This document shows positions 1 to 10,929 of a stretch of 64,000 nt of DNA, piece by piece. The notes under the pieces were generated by a model. The model was not told where the DNA came from. It saw only the letters and a list, made by a program, of their open reading frames with translations, and searched no databases. The position numbers were made by a program, and so were the translations under genes. The DNA comes from Rhodovulum sp. ES.010 (GTDB lineage Bacteria > Pseudomonadota > Alphaproteobacteria > Rhodobacterales > Rhodobacteraceae): positions 940,001 through 1,004,000 of the forward strand of contig NZ_FSRS01000001.1 in the NCBI RefSeq assembly GCF_900142935.1. The letters run 5' to 3'. The first letter of the stretch is position 1; each line of letters opens with the position of its first letter.

Positions 1-618
1 CACCTCCTCGGCCTCGGGCAGCACCGCCACGGTGGCCGCCGAAGTGTGGATGCGCCCGCCCGACTCGGTTTCGGGCACCCGCTGCACCCGGTGCACGCCG
101 GACTCGTATTTCAGCCTTGCGAAGACCCCCTCGCCCTGCACGCTGGCCACCGCCTCCTTGATGCCGCCGAGCTCGGTCTGGGCCTCTTCAAGCATGGTGA
201 ATTTCCAGCCCTTCGCCTCGGCGTAACGCTGATACATGCGCAACAGGTCGCCCGCGAACAGCGCCGCCTCCTCGCCCCCCGTGCCGGGCCGGATCTCGAT
301 GATCGCGGGCTTGGCGTCGGCCGCATCCTTGGGCAGCAGCGCCAGGCGCAGAGCCTGCTCCATCTCGGGCAGTCGGGCGCACAATGCGGGCAGTTCCTCC
401 TCGGCCAGCGCGCGCATCTCGGGATCGTCCAGCATCGCCTCGGCCTCGGCGATGTCGGCGCGCACGCGGCGATAGGCGGCGATCTCGTCGACCACCGGCT
501 TCAACTCGGCGTATTCGCGGCCCAATTGCGCGAAATCCCCGCCCGCGCCCTCGGCGAGCTTGGCCTCGAGGAATTCGAAGCGGCGGGTGATCTGGTCGAG
601 TTTGTCGAGGGGAAGCAT
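1..618 (-). CDS. prfA: Peptide chain release factor 1, C-terminus beyond window
   Basis: Class I release factor that terminates translation at UAA and UAG. Only the first 206 residues are present because the gene runs off the left edge. Visible are the N-terminal helical domain and the conserved family stretch around [13 protein letters not shown] (residues about 110-122). The GGQ peptidyl-hydrolysis loop and most of the codon-recognition domain lie outside the window. The start is the ATG at 618. The family identification rests on the N-terminal half, which is well conserved; RF2 is less likely from the sequence of this stretch. Confidence 0.93.
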   Translation of the reverse strand, partial: MLPLDKLDQITRRFEFLEAKLAEGAGGDFAQLGREYAELKPVVDEIAAYRRVRADIAEAEAMLDDPEMRALAEEELPALCARLPEMEQALRLALLPKDAADAKPAIIEIRPGTGGEEAALFAGDLLRMYQRYAEAKGWKFTMLEEAQTELGGIKEAVASVQGEGVFARLKYESGVHRVQRVPETESGGRIHTSAATVAVLPEAEEV

Positions 619-709
619 GGCTTTCTGTCGCCCAAGCCCGGGCGGGGGTCAAGGCCCGGGGGCGGCGGCCGCGCACCCGCACGTGCGAGAAGCGGCCCGC
701 CCTGCCCCG

Positions 710-1180
710 TCAGCCGTCGAGTCGTTGCCGCACGGCGTTCTGCCAGCGTTCCAGCCGGGCGGCGTTCACGCCCAGGTCGGACTGGCCGAAGCGCGAGCGC
801 GAAAAGGCGGCCCAGGTGGCGCCGTCGTCCTTCGGCAGCACCTTGACCGAAATGTAGTCGGGAAAGCCGAAGATCCGCGAGCGCTGGACATAGGTCATCC
901 ACAGCGCGTCGGGGCTGCCGCCGATCCGTTCGGTGCGCGGCTCGTCCAGCGCGACCGCCTCGATCGCCTCGGCCAATGCCTCAGGGGGCACGTCATAGCC
1001 CGGCATGGTACGGTCACCGCCCTCTGGCCGCACGAGCACCGCGTTCGGCGTGTCTGGCTTGGCGGCGGTGATCGGATCGACATGCCAGGTTTCGGGATCG
1101 TCGGCGACCTTGCGGAAATAGACCGCGCCCGCCGCCGAGCCGATCAGAAGAATGACAACGAGATAGGTCAGGATTTTCAT
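710..1180 (-). CDS. DUF1499 family protein, membrane anchored
   Basis: A 156-residue protein of the DUF1499 family, whose biochemical role is not known. Residues about 3-20 form one hydrophobic segment (signal anchor or cleaved signal peptide). The remainder is soluble and carries the DUF1499-like run YVQRSRIFGFPDYISVKVLP. Its start overlaps the stop of the upstream agmatinase gene by 4 bp, so the two are probably co-transcribed and translationally coupled. No catalytic residues can be assigned. Confidence 0.8.
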   Translation of the reverse strand: MKILTYLVVILLIGSAAGAVYFRKVADDPETWHVDPITAAKPDTPNAVLVRPEGGDRTMPGYDVPPEALAEAIEAVALDEPRTERIGGSPDALWMTYVQRSRIFGFPDYISVKVLPKDDGATWAAFSRSRFGQSDLGVNAARLERWQNAVRQRLDG

Positions 1181-2157
1181 TTTTCTAAAGCCCTTTCTTC
1201 ACGTCGGGTCCAGCCCCAGAGGCAGATCAGTTCGGTGACCACATGGGCGCCCGCGACCGCGGTGATGCCGCTCGGATCGTAGGGCGGCGAGACCTCGACC
1301 ACATCCCCGCCCTTCAGGTCGATGCCGGCCAAGCCGCGCAGCATCGCCGCGGCCTGCGCGCTGGTCAGCCCGCCCCAGACCGGCGTGCCGGTACCGGGCG
1401 CGAAGGCCGGGTCCAGCGCGTCGATGTCGAAGCTCAGGTAGACCGGTGCGTCGCCCACGATCTCGCGGATCCGGGCGACCGTCGCGGCGGGGCCGTTCTC
1501 GTGCACGAAGGGCGCGTCGAGGATCGTTATGCCCATCGTATCGGGATTGTCGGTGCGGATTCCCACCTGCACCGAGCGCTCGACGTCGATCACCCCCTCG
1601 CGCACCGCCTTGCGGAACATGGTGCCGTGGTCGATGCGACCCGAGAGGTCGTCGGCCCATGTGTCGGTATGGGCGTCGAACTGGACGAGCGCGAGCGGGC
1701 CGTGCACCTCGGCATGGGCGCGCAAGAGCGGCAGCGAGATCGAGTGATCGCCCCCCATCGCGATGCAGCCCGCCCCGGCGGCGAGAATGTCCGCCGCATG
1801 GGCCTGGAGCACGCCGGGAAACTCCGGCACCGCGGCATAGTCGAACGCGACATCGCCGTAATCGACGATGTCGAACGCCTCCAGCGGATTGTAGCCCCAG
1901 CCATAGGGCGCGTCGCAGGCCTGCAGCGTGCTCGCCTCGCGGATCGCGCGCGGGCCCAGCCGGGTGCCGGGCCGGTTCGTCACCGCCTGGTCGAACGGCA
2001 CGCCGGTGATCGCGAGGTCAACGCCGGACAGGTCCTTGGTCAAGGTCCGCCGCAGGAACGAGGGGACGCCGCCAAAGGCGTTCTCGTAGGACAGCCCCCG
2101 GTGCCCCTCGCGGGTGATCGCCGTGTCGACCTGCCGTTTCGCGTCGCCCAATGCCAT
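1177..2157 (-). CDS. speB: Agmatinase (ureohydrolase family)
   Basis: Hydrolyses agmatine to putrescine and urea, or a related guanidino substrate, in the cytoplasm. The 326-residue length fits the ureohydrolase family. The binuclear manganese ligands are all visible: GGDHSIS, then DAHTDTW, then SFDIDALDPAFAPGTGTP. The gene is divergent from mazG across a 113-bp gap and overlaps the downstream DUF1499 gene by 4 bp. Substrate choice (agmatine, guanidinobutyrate or guanidinopropionate) cannot be settled from the sequence; agmatinase is the default family call. Confidence 0.9.
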   Translation of the reverse strand: MALGDAKRQVDTAITREGHRGLSYENAFGGVPSFLRRTLTKDLSGVDLAITGVPFDQAVTNRPGTRLGPRAIREASTLQACDAPYGWGYNPLEAFDIVDYGDVAFDYAAVPEFPGVLQAHAADILAAGAGCIAMGGDHSISLPLLRAHAEVHGPLALVQFDAHTDTWADDLSGRIDHGTMFRKAVREGVIDVERSVQVGIRTDNPDTMGITILDAPFVHENGPAATVARIREIVGDAPVYLSFDIDALDPAFAPGTGTPVWGGLTSAQAAAMLRGLAGIDLKGGDVVEVSPPYDPSGITAVAGAHVVTELICLWGWTRREERALEK

Positions 2158-2270
2158 TTGCCTGCCCTCCGCTCGCGCGCACGATAACGCGGCGCGCCGC
2201 GCACGCCAGCCCCCGCTTTACATCCGGGCGCGCATTTGCCCAACTCGGCCCGCACGAGACGGAGACCTCC

Positions 2271-3101
2271 ATGCCCCCCACCGAATCCGATGCCCTCGTC
2301 CACGACCCAGAAGGCGGCACGCCGCGCCTCATCGAGATCATGCGCCGACTGCGCGACCCCGACACCGGCTGCCCCTGGGATATCGAACAGGATTTCGCCT
2401 CGATCGCGCCCTACACGATCGAGGAAGCCTACGAGGTGGCCGACGCGATCGACCGCGAAGCCTGGGGCGAATTGGAGGGGGAGCTTGGCGATCTGCTGCT
2501 GCAGACGGTCTATCACACGCAGATGGGCGCCGAGGCGGGGCTGTTTTCATTCGACTCGGTGGCGAACGCCATCGCGGACAAGATGGTCGCCCGGCACCCG
2601 CATGTCTTCGGCGATGAAAGCCGCGACAAGTCGGCCGAGCAGCAGACCCGCGACTGGGAGGCGATCAAGGCGCAGGAGCGCGCGCGGAAGGCCGCGCATG
2701 GCGTTCTGGACGACGTGGCGCTCGCGCTGCCCGCGCTGACCCGGGCGGTGAAGCTGCAGAAGCGCGCGGCGCGAGTCGGCTTCGACTGGCCCGAAATCGG
2801 GCAGGTCGTCGACAAGATTGCCGAGGAAGCGCGGGAACTGGCCGAGGCGCGGGAGCGAATGACCGCCGAAGAGGTCTTCGAGGAGTACGGCGACCTGCTG
2901 TTCGCCATCGCGAATCTCGCCCGGCACCTGGAGATCGAACCGGAAGAGGCGTTGCGCGCCGCAAACGCGAAATTCACACGCCGTTTCAAGGCCGTGGAGA
3001 CCGATCTTGCCGCGCGCGGCAAGCGGCCGGAGGACTCCGACCTTGCCGAGATGGATGCGCTCTGGGACGCCGCGAAGCGGGCCGAGCGCCGCGGCGGCTG
3101 A
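2271..3101 (+). CDS. mazG: Nucleoside triphosphate pyrophosphohydrolase MazG
   Basis: Hydrolyses NTPs to NMP and pyrophosphate as a house-cleaning enzyme. The 276-residue protein has the two tandem MazG repeats of the long form. The first holds EEAYEVADAID with ELEGELGDLLLQ (about residues 45-80), the second EEARELAEA with EEYGDLLFAIANLARHLEI (about 185-225). Each has the EExxE and ExxD acidic metal-binding pattern. The ATG at 2271 is chosen over an in-frame ATG 120 bp upstream because GGAGACCTCC precedes it and the family begins near RLIEIMRRLRDP. Confidence 0.93.
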   Translation: MPPTESDALVHDPEGGTPRLIEIMRRLRDPDTGCPWDIEQDFASIAPYTIEEAYEVADAIDREAWGELEGELGDLLLQTVYHTQMGAEAGLFSFDSVANAIADKMVARHPHVFGDESRDKSAEQQTRDWEAIKAQERARKAAHGVLDDVALALPALTRAVKLQKRAARVGFDWPEIGQVVDKIAEEARELAEARERMTAEEVFEEYGDLLFAIANLARHLEIEPEEALRAANAKFTRRFKAVETDLAARGKRPEDSDLAEMDALWDAAKRAERRGG

Positions 3102-3130
3102 ATTTCCGACAGAAAGATTCGCCTATTGAC

Positions 3131-3147
3131 CTGACCTTTTTTGTCAG
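3131..3147. promoter_or_regulatory. Short inverted repeat before the iron-binding protein gene
   Basis: The sequence CTGAC-N7-GTCAG lies 45 bp before the start of the substrate-binding protein and directly after a TTGACC hexamer at 3126. It could be an operator of an iron regulator overlapping a promoter. It does not match a consensus I can name, so this is only a candidate. Confidence 0.25.
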
Positions 3148-3191
3148 CTTTGGTGCGACCTGTCGACGCGAACCACGAACAGGGAACCAGC

Positions 3192-4199
3192 ATGACATTT
3201 CGCACCGGCTTGCTTGCCACCGCGGCTGCCGCAACCATCGCCCCGCCCGCGCTGGCCGATGTAAACATCTATTCCTACCGGCAGCCCGAACTCATCGCGC
3301 CGCTGCTCGATGCCTTCACCGAGGAGACCGGGATCGAGACGAACGTGGCGTTCCTGAACAAGGGCATGGTCGAACGGCTGCAGGCCGAGGGCGACCGCAG
3401 CCCCGCCGACATCATCCTGACGGTCGACATCTCGCGGCTGGCCGGCGCGGTCGAGGCAGGCGTCACCCAACCGGTCGAGAGCGAGGTGCTGACAGAGAAT
3501 GTTCCGGCCGCCTATCGCGACCCCGGCAACGAATGGTTCGGCGTGACCACGCGGGCGCGGATCGTTTACGCCTCGAAGGAGCGCGTGGACCCTTCGGCAG
3601 TGACAACCTACGAGGATCTCGCCGATCCGAAATGGGAGGGGCGCATCTGCACCCGCTCGGGAACGCACCCCTACACGCTGGCGCTGGTCGCCGCCGTGAT
3701 CCACCATCACGGCGAAGAGGCGGCGAAGACCTGGCTGGAAGGCGTCAAGTCGAACCTCGCGCGCAAGCCGCAGGGCAACGACCGCGCACAGGTCCGCGCG
3801 ATCTGGGCGGGCGAGTGCGACATCAGCCTCGGCAACACCTACTACATGGGCAAGATGCTGGAGGACGAGGAACAGCAGGAATGGGCCAACGCGGTCAACG
3901 TGCTCTTCCCCGAGTTCGAGGACGGCGGCACCCATGTGAACGTGTCCGGCATCGCCATGACCAAAGCCGCGCCCAACCGGGACGACGCGCTGAAGCTGAT
4001 GGAGTTCCTTGCCTCGTCCAAGGCCCAGGAAATCTATGCCGAGGTGAACTACGAATACCCCGTCGGCCCCGGCACCGAACCCTCGGAAACGGTCGCGGGT
4101 TGGGGTGATTTCACCGCGGACAACGTGAACCTCATGGAACTTGCCGAACTTCGCGGGGTGGCGCTGCGCCTCGTCGAAGAGGTCGATTTCGACGGCTGA
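3192..4199 (+). CDS. Fe(3+) ABC transporter periplasmic binding protein
   Basis: A 335-residue extracellular solute-binding protein of the FbpA/FutA type that would bind ferric iron in the periplasm. Residues 1-22 form a signal peptide ending APPALA before DVNIYSYRQPEL. The tandem tyrosines in GNTYYMGKM match the conserved iron-ligand position of the family. ATG 3192 is used because a signal peptide follows immediately; an in-frame ATG at 3141 would bury it. No permease or ATPase gene is adjacent, which is unusual because these genes normally head an fbpABC operon. The partner transporter must be elsewhere or the protein is an orphan. Confidence 0.88.
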   Translation: MTFRTGLLATAAAATIAPPALADVNIYSYRQPELIAPLLDAFTEETGIETNVAFLNKGMVERLQAEGDRSPADIILTVDISRLAGAVEAGVTQPVESEVLTENVPAAYRDPGNEWFGVTTRARIVYASKERVDPSAVTTYEDLADPKWEGRICTRSGTHPYTLALVAAVIHHHGEEAAKTWLEGVKSNLARKPQGNDRAQVRAIWAGECDISLGNTYYMGKMLEDEEQQEWANAVNVLFPEFEDGGTHVNVSGIAMTKAAPNRDDALKLMEFLASSKAQEIYAEVNYEYPVGPGTEPSETVAGWGDFTADNVNLMELAELRGVALRLVEEVDFDG

Positions 4200-4298
4200 T
4201 CCTCCGCATGGCCGTCCGCCGGGGCCCCAGTCCGGGTCGGGGCACCGGCAGCGGCGCGGGCGCTTGCTCTCCCTGCGCGCCCGCGCCACCTTGATCCC

Positions 4299-5236
4299 AT
4301 GACACGCAAGATCATCATCGACACCGATCCCGGCCAGGACGACGCGGTCGCGATCCTTCTGGCGCTGGCCAGCCCCGAGGCGCTGGAGGTCCTGGGAATC
4401 ACCGCAGTCGCGGGCAACGTGCCGCTGTCCCTCACCCAGAAAAATGCGCTTATGGTCTGCGAGTTGGCGGGCACGGTTGATGTGCCGGTCCATGCCGGAT
4501 GCGACGCGCCGCTGAAGCGGCCGCTCGTCACGGCCGAACATGTGCACGGAAAGACCGGCCTCGACGGGCCGGTGTTGCCCGCCCCTGCGATGCCGTTGCA
4601 GGACGGCCACGCGGTGGAGTTCCTGATCGAGACGCTGAGGCGCGAAGCCTCGGGCACGGTCACCCTCTGCCCGCTGGGCCGTTGACCAACATCGCCACCG
4701 CGATAACCGCTGCGCCCGAGATCGTGTCCCGAATCGCCGAGATCGTGCTGATGGGCGGCGCCTATTTCGAGGTGGGCAACATCACGCCGGCGGCCGAGTT
4801 CAACATCCATGTCGACCCGGAAGCCGCTGAAATCGTGTTTCAATCAGGCGCTCCGCTGACCGTCGTGCCACTCGACGTCACGCACAAGGCGCTGGTGACA
4901 CCCGCGCGCAACGCGGCCTTCCGGGGCCTCGGCACCGAGGTGGGCGTGGCGGTCGCCGAGATGACCGATTTCTTCGAGCGGTTCGACAAGGCGAAATACG
5001 GCAGCGACGGCGCGCCGCTGCACGACCCCTGCGTGATCGCATATCTGCTGCGCCCCGACCTGTTCGCGGGCCGGCACATCAATGTCGAGATCGAGACCGA
5101 GGGCCGCTTTACCGCCGGGATGACCGTCGCCGACTGGTGGGGCGTGTCGGGCCGGGCGCCCAACGCGACCTTCATCGGCGACGTTGACGCGGACGGGTTG
5201 TTCGCGCTGCTGACCGAGCGGCTCGCGCGGCTGTGA
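4299..5236 (+). pseudogene. Inosine-uridine preferring nucleoside hydrolase, one frameshift
   Basis: N-ribohydrolase that would cleave ribonucleosides to base and ribose. The first frame (4299-4685) starts MTRKIIIDTDPGQDDA, the Asp cluster that binds calcium and ribose, and ends in TGA just after TLCPLG. The second frame continues at once with PLTNIATAI and runs through VLMGGAYFEVGN to the natural stop at 5236. Restoring one C in GGGCC at about 4678-4681 joins the frames exactly. The rest of the gene is well preserved with no other lesion, so this is either a very recent null allele or a sequencing error in a short C run. Confidence 0.85.
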
Positions 5237-5240
5237 GGCG

Positions 5241-5630
5241 CTACTTGTCGTCCCCGTCGCAAACGACCTTCTTTTCTTCCTTCTCGCCGTAGATCGCCTT
5301 CTTGGTCTCGATGTATTTCTGCAGCTTCTCGTCGAAGACCTTGTAGACCTCATAGCCGATGATCCCGACCACGATGATCGTCACGACCGCGCAGCCGACC
5401 ATCAGCGTGTCCTTGCCGTCGTCCGGCACCGGCCGCAACCGTGCCAGAAACCACTTCGTCCGTGTCTCTTCGTCCAGCGCGCGGATCACCTCCAGCCGCG
5501 CCCGCCGGGCGGGGTCGTCCGCGACCGCCTCGATCAGGCGGTCCAGCACCACCTCGGCGTCCTTGACCGCGATCGGGATATCCACCGGCTGTTCGAGATC
5601 GACGCTCGTGATCTTCTCTGCCTGTTCCAT
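5241..5630 (-). CDS. Hypothetical membrane protein with basic and acidic tail
   Basis: I do not recognise this 129-residue protein. The first 75 residues are soluble and charged. One strongly hydrophobic segment follows at about 79-97 (LMVGCAVVTIIVVGIIG), then a lysine- and glutamate-rich tail ending KKVVCDGDDK, probably helical. The gene is convergent with the broken nucleoside hydrolase, whose stop lies 4 bp away. The ATG at 5630 is preceded by AAAGGAGCG, a good ribosome binding site, which supports it as real. Confidence 0.7.
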   Translation of the reverse strand: MEQAEKITSVDLEQPVDIPIAVKDAEVVLDRLIEAVADDPARRARLEVIRALDEETRTKWFLARLRPVPDDGKDTLMVGCAVVTIIVVGIIGYEVYKVFDEKLQKYIETKKAIYGEKEEKKVVCDGDDK

Positions 5631-5764
5631 GGAACGCTCCTTTCCACATATGACGTCCGCGGGACTGACCGACGGTCGCGCGCCGGGCGGCGCATCGCAT
5701 TGACAGGCGTCATCGGGCGCGGCCCCACCTTGCCCTAAGGCCGGTCGGGCGTCATATCTGCTCC

Positions 5765-7198
5765 ATGCGCGCGATATTCGACAATTCCTACGCCCGGCTG
5801 CCCGACCGGTTCTATGTCCGGCAGGACCCGGTCCCGGTGCGGGCCCCGAAACTCGTCAAGCTGAACGACGGCCTGGCCCGCGAACTCGGCCTCGATCCCG
5901 ACGCCCTGGCCTCGCCCGACGGCGTGGCGGTCCTTGCGGGCAACGCCGTGCCCGCGGGCGCCGAGCCGCTGGCCCAGGCCTATGCCGGCCACCAGTTCGG
6001 GGGCTTCGTGCCGCAGCTCGGCGACGGGCGGGCGGTCCTTCTGGGCGAGGTCATCGACCGCGCGGGCCGCCGTCGCGACATCCAGCTCAAGGGATCGGGC
6101 CGCACGCCGTTTTCGCGCATGGGCGACGGGCGGGCGTGGCTGGGGCCGGTCATGCGCGAATACATCGTGTCCGAGGCGATGCATGCGCTCGGCATCCCGA
6201 CCACGCGGGCGCTGGCCGCTGTCACCACCGGCGAGGACGTGATCCGGGAGGCGGTGCTGCCCGGCGCGGTGCTGACCCGTGTCGCCGAAAGCCATATCCG
6301 CGTCGGCACCTTCCAGTTCTTCGCCGCCCGCCGCGACACCGAGGGGCTGAAGACGCTGACCGAGCACGCCATCGCGCGCCACTACCCCGACGCGGACGGC
6401 CCGCTCGCCCTGCTCGACCGCGTCGTCGCCGCCCAGGCGCGGCTGATCGCACAGTGGATGGGCGTCGGCTTCATCCACGGGGTGATGAACACCGACAACA
6501 TGAGTATCGCCGGCGAGACCATCGATTACGGCCCCTGCGCGTTTATGGACGGCTACCATCCGGACACCGTCTACTCCTCGATCGACCTGCATGGCCGCTA
6601 CGCCTATGCCCGCCAAGCCGATGTCGGCGCCTGGAACATCGCGCAGTTCGCCTCCTGCCTGGTGCCGCTGATCGACCCGGATCAGGACACCGCCATCGAA
6701 CGGGCGAGCGAGGCGCTGCACCGCTTTCCGGCGGCGTTCCGGGCCGCATGGCTGGCGGTGTTCCGCCCCAAGATCGGCCTTGCTGCCGAGGAAGAGGGCG
6801 ATGCGGATCTGATCCACGCCCTGCTGGACCTGATGGCGGCGGAACGCGCCGATTTCACCAACACCTTTCGCGCGCTGGCCGGGGGCGCCGCACGCGGGGC
6901 GTTCCGCGACGTCGACGCTTTCGACCTCTGGGCCGAGCGCTGGACCGCCCGGCTTGCGCGCGAGGCGGACGGGCAAGCGGCGCAGACCGCGCGGATGCGG
7001 GCCGCCAACCCCGCGGTCATCCCACGCAACCACCGGGTGGAAGAAGCGATCCAGGCGGGGCTTGGCGGCGACTATGCGCCGTTCGAACGGCTTGTGAGCA
7101 CCCTTGCGCAGCCCTTTGACGATCAACCTGAAAATTCCGGTCTCCGCGCGCCGCCCAAGCCCGACCAGGAGGTGCGTCAGACCTTCTGCGGAACCTGA
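5765..7198 (+). CDS. selO: Protein adenylyltransferase SelO (YdiU family)
   Basis: Pseudokinase-fold enzyme that transfers AMP from ATP to hydroxyl groups of target proteins, linked to redox stress in the characterised members. The 477-residue protein shows the family signatures [18 protein letters not shown] and [19 protein letters not shown], the latter with the metal-binding Asn and Asp, followed by [11 protein letters not shown]. It ends TFCGT: the cysteine stands where animal SelO carries selenocysteine. It is convergent with the next gene and the 3' ends overlap by 22 bp. Confidence 0.94.
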   Translation: MRAIFDNSYARLPDRFYVRQDPVPVRAPKLVKLNDGLARELGLDPDALASPDGVAVLAGNAVPAGAEPLAQAYAGHQFGGFVPQLGDGRAVLLGEVIDRAGRRRDIQLKGSGRTPFSRMGDGRAWLGPVMREYIVSEAMHALGIPTTRALAAVTTGEDVIREAVLPGAVLTRVAESHIRVGTFQFFAARRDTEGLKTLTEHAIARHYPDADGPLALLDRVVAAQARLIAQWMGVGFIHGVMNTDNMSIAGETIDYGPCAFMDGYHPDTVYSSIDLHGRYAYARQADVGAWNIAQFASCLVPLIDPDQDTAIERASEALHRFPAAFRAAWLAVFRPKIGLAAEEEGDADLIHALLDLMAAERADFTNTFRALAGGAARGAFRDVDAFDLWAERWTARLAREADGQAAQTARMRAANPAVIPRNHRVEEAIQAGLGGDYAPFERLVSTLAQPFDDQPENSGLRAPPKPDQEVRQTFCGT

Positions 7199-8085
7199 CC
7201 GCGACGGGGACGGTTGATCAGCACGAGCCCGGCGGCGACCAGCGCCAGCGAACCGAGGATCGCCGGGCCGACCCGCTCGCCCAGCAGCGCCCAGCCGAGG
7301 CCCACTCCGAAAACCGGCGTCAGGAAGCTGAAGCTCGCCACGCCCGCCGCCGGATACCGCGCAAGCAGCCAGAGCCAGGCGACGAAGCCGAAGCTGACGA
7401 TCACCACGGTCTGGAAGCCGAGCCCCCAGAGGTGGACCGGCGCGAGGTCGCGCAGGAAAGGTCCGAAAAGCGGCGACAGCGCCAGCAGCACAGGCGCCGA
7501 GACGGCGACCTGCCAGAAAAGCTGCATCTCCGGTGCCACACGGTTCAGCGGCGTGGCGCGGGCGCAAAGCGCGATCCCGGCCCACGCGACCGCCGCGCCC
7601 AGCGCGCAGAGGTCGCCGGCAAGGCTCGCCTCGCCGCCGGGCCCGCCGCGGTCGACGATGGCCCAGGCGACGCCCGCGAAGGCCAGCGCCAGCCCGGCGG
7701 CCTTGCGCGGGGTGATGCGTTCGCCGGGCAGCAGGACATGCCCCGCCAGCGCCAGCCAGACCGGCATCGAGTAGAAGATGACCGAGCTGCGCGTCACGGT
7801 GGTCAGGTCGAGCGCAAGGAAGAGAAAGACGAACTCGACCGAGAACACCGCGCCGATCAACAGCCCCGCCCAGAGCGTGCCCGGCAGGATCCGCGGGGGG
7901 CGCCCACGCGCCGTCATCCACAGCGCCAGCACCAGCGCCGCCCCGGCCGAGCGCAACCCGGCCCAGAAGACCGGCTGCAAGCCCTCGTTCACCACCTTGA
8001 TGACGACCTGGTTGAAGCCCAGCAGCGCCGAGAAGGCGACAAGCGCCGTCGCGCCGAAGGCGTCGATGCTCTGCTTTCGCTCCAT
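7177..8085 (-). CDS. EamA/DMT family transporter
   Basis: A 302-residue inner-membrane protein of the drug/metabolite transporter superfamily with two EamA repeats and about ten hydrophobic segments. The start at 8085 follows GGGGGAAC on the minus strand. The C-terminus overlaps the end of selO. The substrate cannot be inferred; members export amino acids, nucleosides or other small metabolites. It is divergent from the fur-type regulator across 140 bp. Confidence 0.88.
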   Translation of the reverse strand: MERKQSIDAFGATALVAFSALLGFNQVVIKVVNEGLQPVFWAGLRSAGAALVLALWMTARGRPPRILPGTLWAGLLIGAVFSVEFVFLFLALDLTTVTRSSVIFYSMPVWLALAGHVLLPGERITPRKAAGLALAFAGVAWAIVDRGGPGGEASLAGDLCALGAAVAWAGIALCARATPLNRVAPEMQLFWQVAVSAPVLLALSPLFGPFLRDLAPVHLWGLGFQTVVIVSFGFVAWLWLLARYPAAGVASFSFLTPVFGVGLGWALLGERVGPAILGSLALVAAGLVLINRPRRGQVPQKV

Positions 8086-8225
8086 AGTTCCCCCTTCCGC
8101 ACGGACGCTGCACCTTTCGCCCGGGCGGGCGGGGTGTCAAGCCGCGGTGTCCCGCGGCCGAAATCCGGGTTGGCACGGCCCGGCGCGATCGCCTAAAACC
8201 CCCGCCAGGACCGGGAGCGAGGCGC

Positions 8226-8639
8226 ATGAACGACACCATCGAAGCCCGCGCCGAGGCCAAGGGCCTGCGCATGACCGACCAGCGCCGGGTGATCGCCCGC
8301 GTGCTCGACCAGAGCGACGATCACCCCGATGTCGAGGAGCTCTACGGGCGCGCCAGCGCGGTGGACGCCCGCATTTCCATCGCCACCGTCTACCGCGCGG
8401 TCAAGCTGTTCGAGGAAGCGGGCCTTCTGGAAAAGCACGAATTCCGCGACGGTCGCGCCCGTTACGAGGATGCCGAGCGCGACCACCACGACCACCTGAT
8501 CGACATGAATTCGGGCGAGGTGATCGAGTTCTGCGACCCCGAGATCGAGGCGCTTCAGGAGAAGATCGCCGAGAAGCTCGGCTACCGGCTGAAGGGGCAC
8601 CGGCTGGAGCTTTACGGCGTACCGCTCAAGAAGAGCTGA
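8226..8639 (+). CDS. fur: Fur family metalloregulator (Fur/Mur type)
   Basis: A 137-residue metal-responsive repressor. The N-terminal winged helix includes ISIATVYRAVKLFEEAGL, the family recognition helix. The hinge and dimer domain has HHDHLIDMNSGEVIEF. Where E. coli Fur has a CxxC zinc site just after HHDHLI, this protein has DMNS, so the structural Cys4 site is absent. That pattern is common in alphaproteobacterial Fur/Mur proteins, several of which respond to manganese rather than iron. Whether it is Fur or Mur in function cannot be decided here. Confidence 0.9.
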   Translation: MNDTIEARAEAKGLRMTDQRRVIARVLDQSDDHPDVEELYGRASAVDARISIATVYRAVKLFEEAGLLEKHEFRDGRARYEDAERDHHDHLIDMNSGEVIEFCDPEIEALQEKIAEKLGYRLKGHRLELYGVPLKKS

Positions 8640-8705
8640 TTCCGGCTTTCCCCGGCCCGGGCCGCGGGGTATGCGGGGTTTGAAACCCCCGGACGGATCG
8701 ACCCG

Positions 8706-9581
8706 ATGGACAACCTGCGCGGCATTGCGCTGATGGTGGCCGCGATGGCCGGCTTCGCGCTTGAGGACATGTTCGTGAAATTCGCGGCCCAGCGTCTGCC
8801 GGTGGGGCAGATCCTGGTGATCCTCGGCACGGGCGGCGCAATGCTCTTTGCCGCGCTGGCGCTCCGGCGGGGCCAGCGGCTCTGGGGGCGCGCACTGCTG
8901 TCGCGGCCGGTGCTGCTGCGTAACGCGGGCGAGGTGATCGCCACCTCGGGTTTCGTCACCGCGGTCGCTCTGACGCCGCTTTCGTCGGTCTCGGCGATCA
9001 TCCAGGCCACGCCGCTGGCCGTCACGCTCGGCGCCGCGCTGTTCCTGCACGAACCCGTGGGCTGGCGGCGGTGGAGCGCGATCGTCGCGGGCTTCGCCGG
9101 CGTGCTGCTGATCGTGCGGCCGGGGCTCGAAGGGTTCGAACCGGCATCCCTCTTCGCGGTGCAGGCGGTCTTCGGGCTTGCGCTGCGCGACCTGGCCACG
9201 CGCGCGACGCCCCGCTCCGTCGGGTCGCTGCAACTGGCCACATGGGCCTTCGCGATCCTGGTGCCGCTCGGCGCCGTCATGGTGGTGTTCGCGGGCGGCC
9301 CCGTGCCCGTCGGCGGCGCCGATGCCGGGCGGCTGGCCGCGGCGCTGCTGTTCGGGGTGCTGGGCTATTACGCCATCGTCGAGGCGATGCGCGGGGGCGA
9401 GATCGCGGCCATCATCCCGTTCCGCTATTCGCGGCTGGTGTTCGGCATGGGGCTGGGCATCCTGGTCTTCGGCGAACGGCCCGACGCGCTGACCTACGGC
9501 GGCGCGGCGCTGATCATCGCCTCGGGGCTCTATACCTTCTGGCGGGAACGCGCCCTTTCCTTGGCCCGCGCCCAGAGGTAG
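8706..9581 (+). CDS. EamA/DMT family transporter
   Basis: A second, unrelated-in-detail member of the drug/metabolite transporter superfamily, 291 residues, with about ten membrane segments in two EamA halves (residues about 1-135 and 145-285). It starts 66 bp after the regulator and may share its transcript. Substrate unknown. It is followed by eno in the same direction. Confidence 0.88.
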   Translation: MDNLRGIALMVAAMAGFALEDMFVKFAAQRLPVGQILVILGTGGAMLFAALALRRGQRLWGRALLSRPVLLRNAGEVIATSGFVTAVALTPLSSVSAIIQATPLAVTLGAALFLHEPVGWRRWSAIVAGFAGVLLIVRPGLEGFEPASLFAVQAVFGLALRDLATRATPRSVGSLQLATWAFAILVPLGAVMVVFAGGPVPVGGADAGRLAAALLFGVLGYYAIVEAMRGGEIAAIIPFRYSRLVFGMGLGILVFGERPDALTYGGAALIIASGLYTFWRERALSLARAQR

Positions 9582-10901
<1,320 letters not shown>

Positions 10902-10929
10902 CGCAGCCGGGCGCGCGAGCGCCGGCCGC

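Noticed and set aside
5735..8272. An 845-codon minus-strand frame across selO and the EamA gene
   Set aside because: Only its EamA part is in the true frame of that gene by chance of direction; the rest is antisense to selO, whose motifs are clear.
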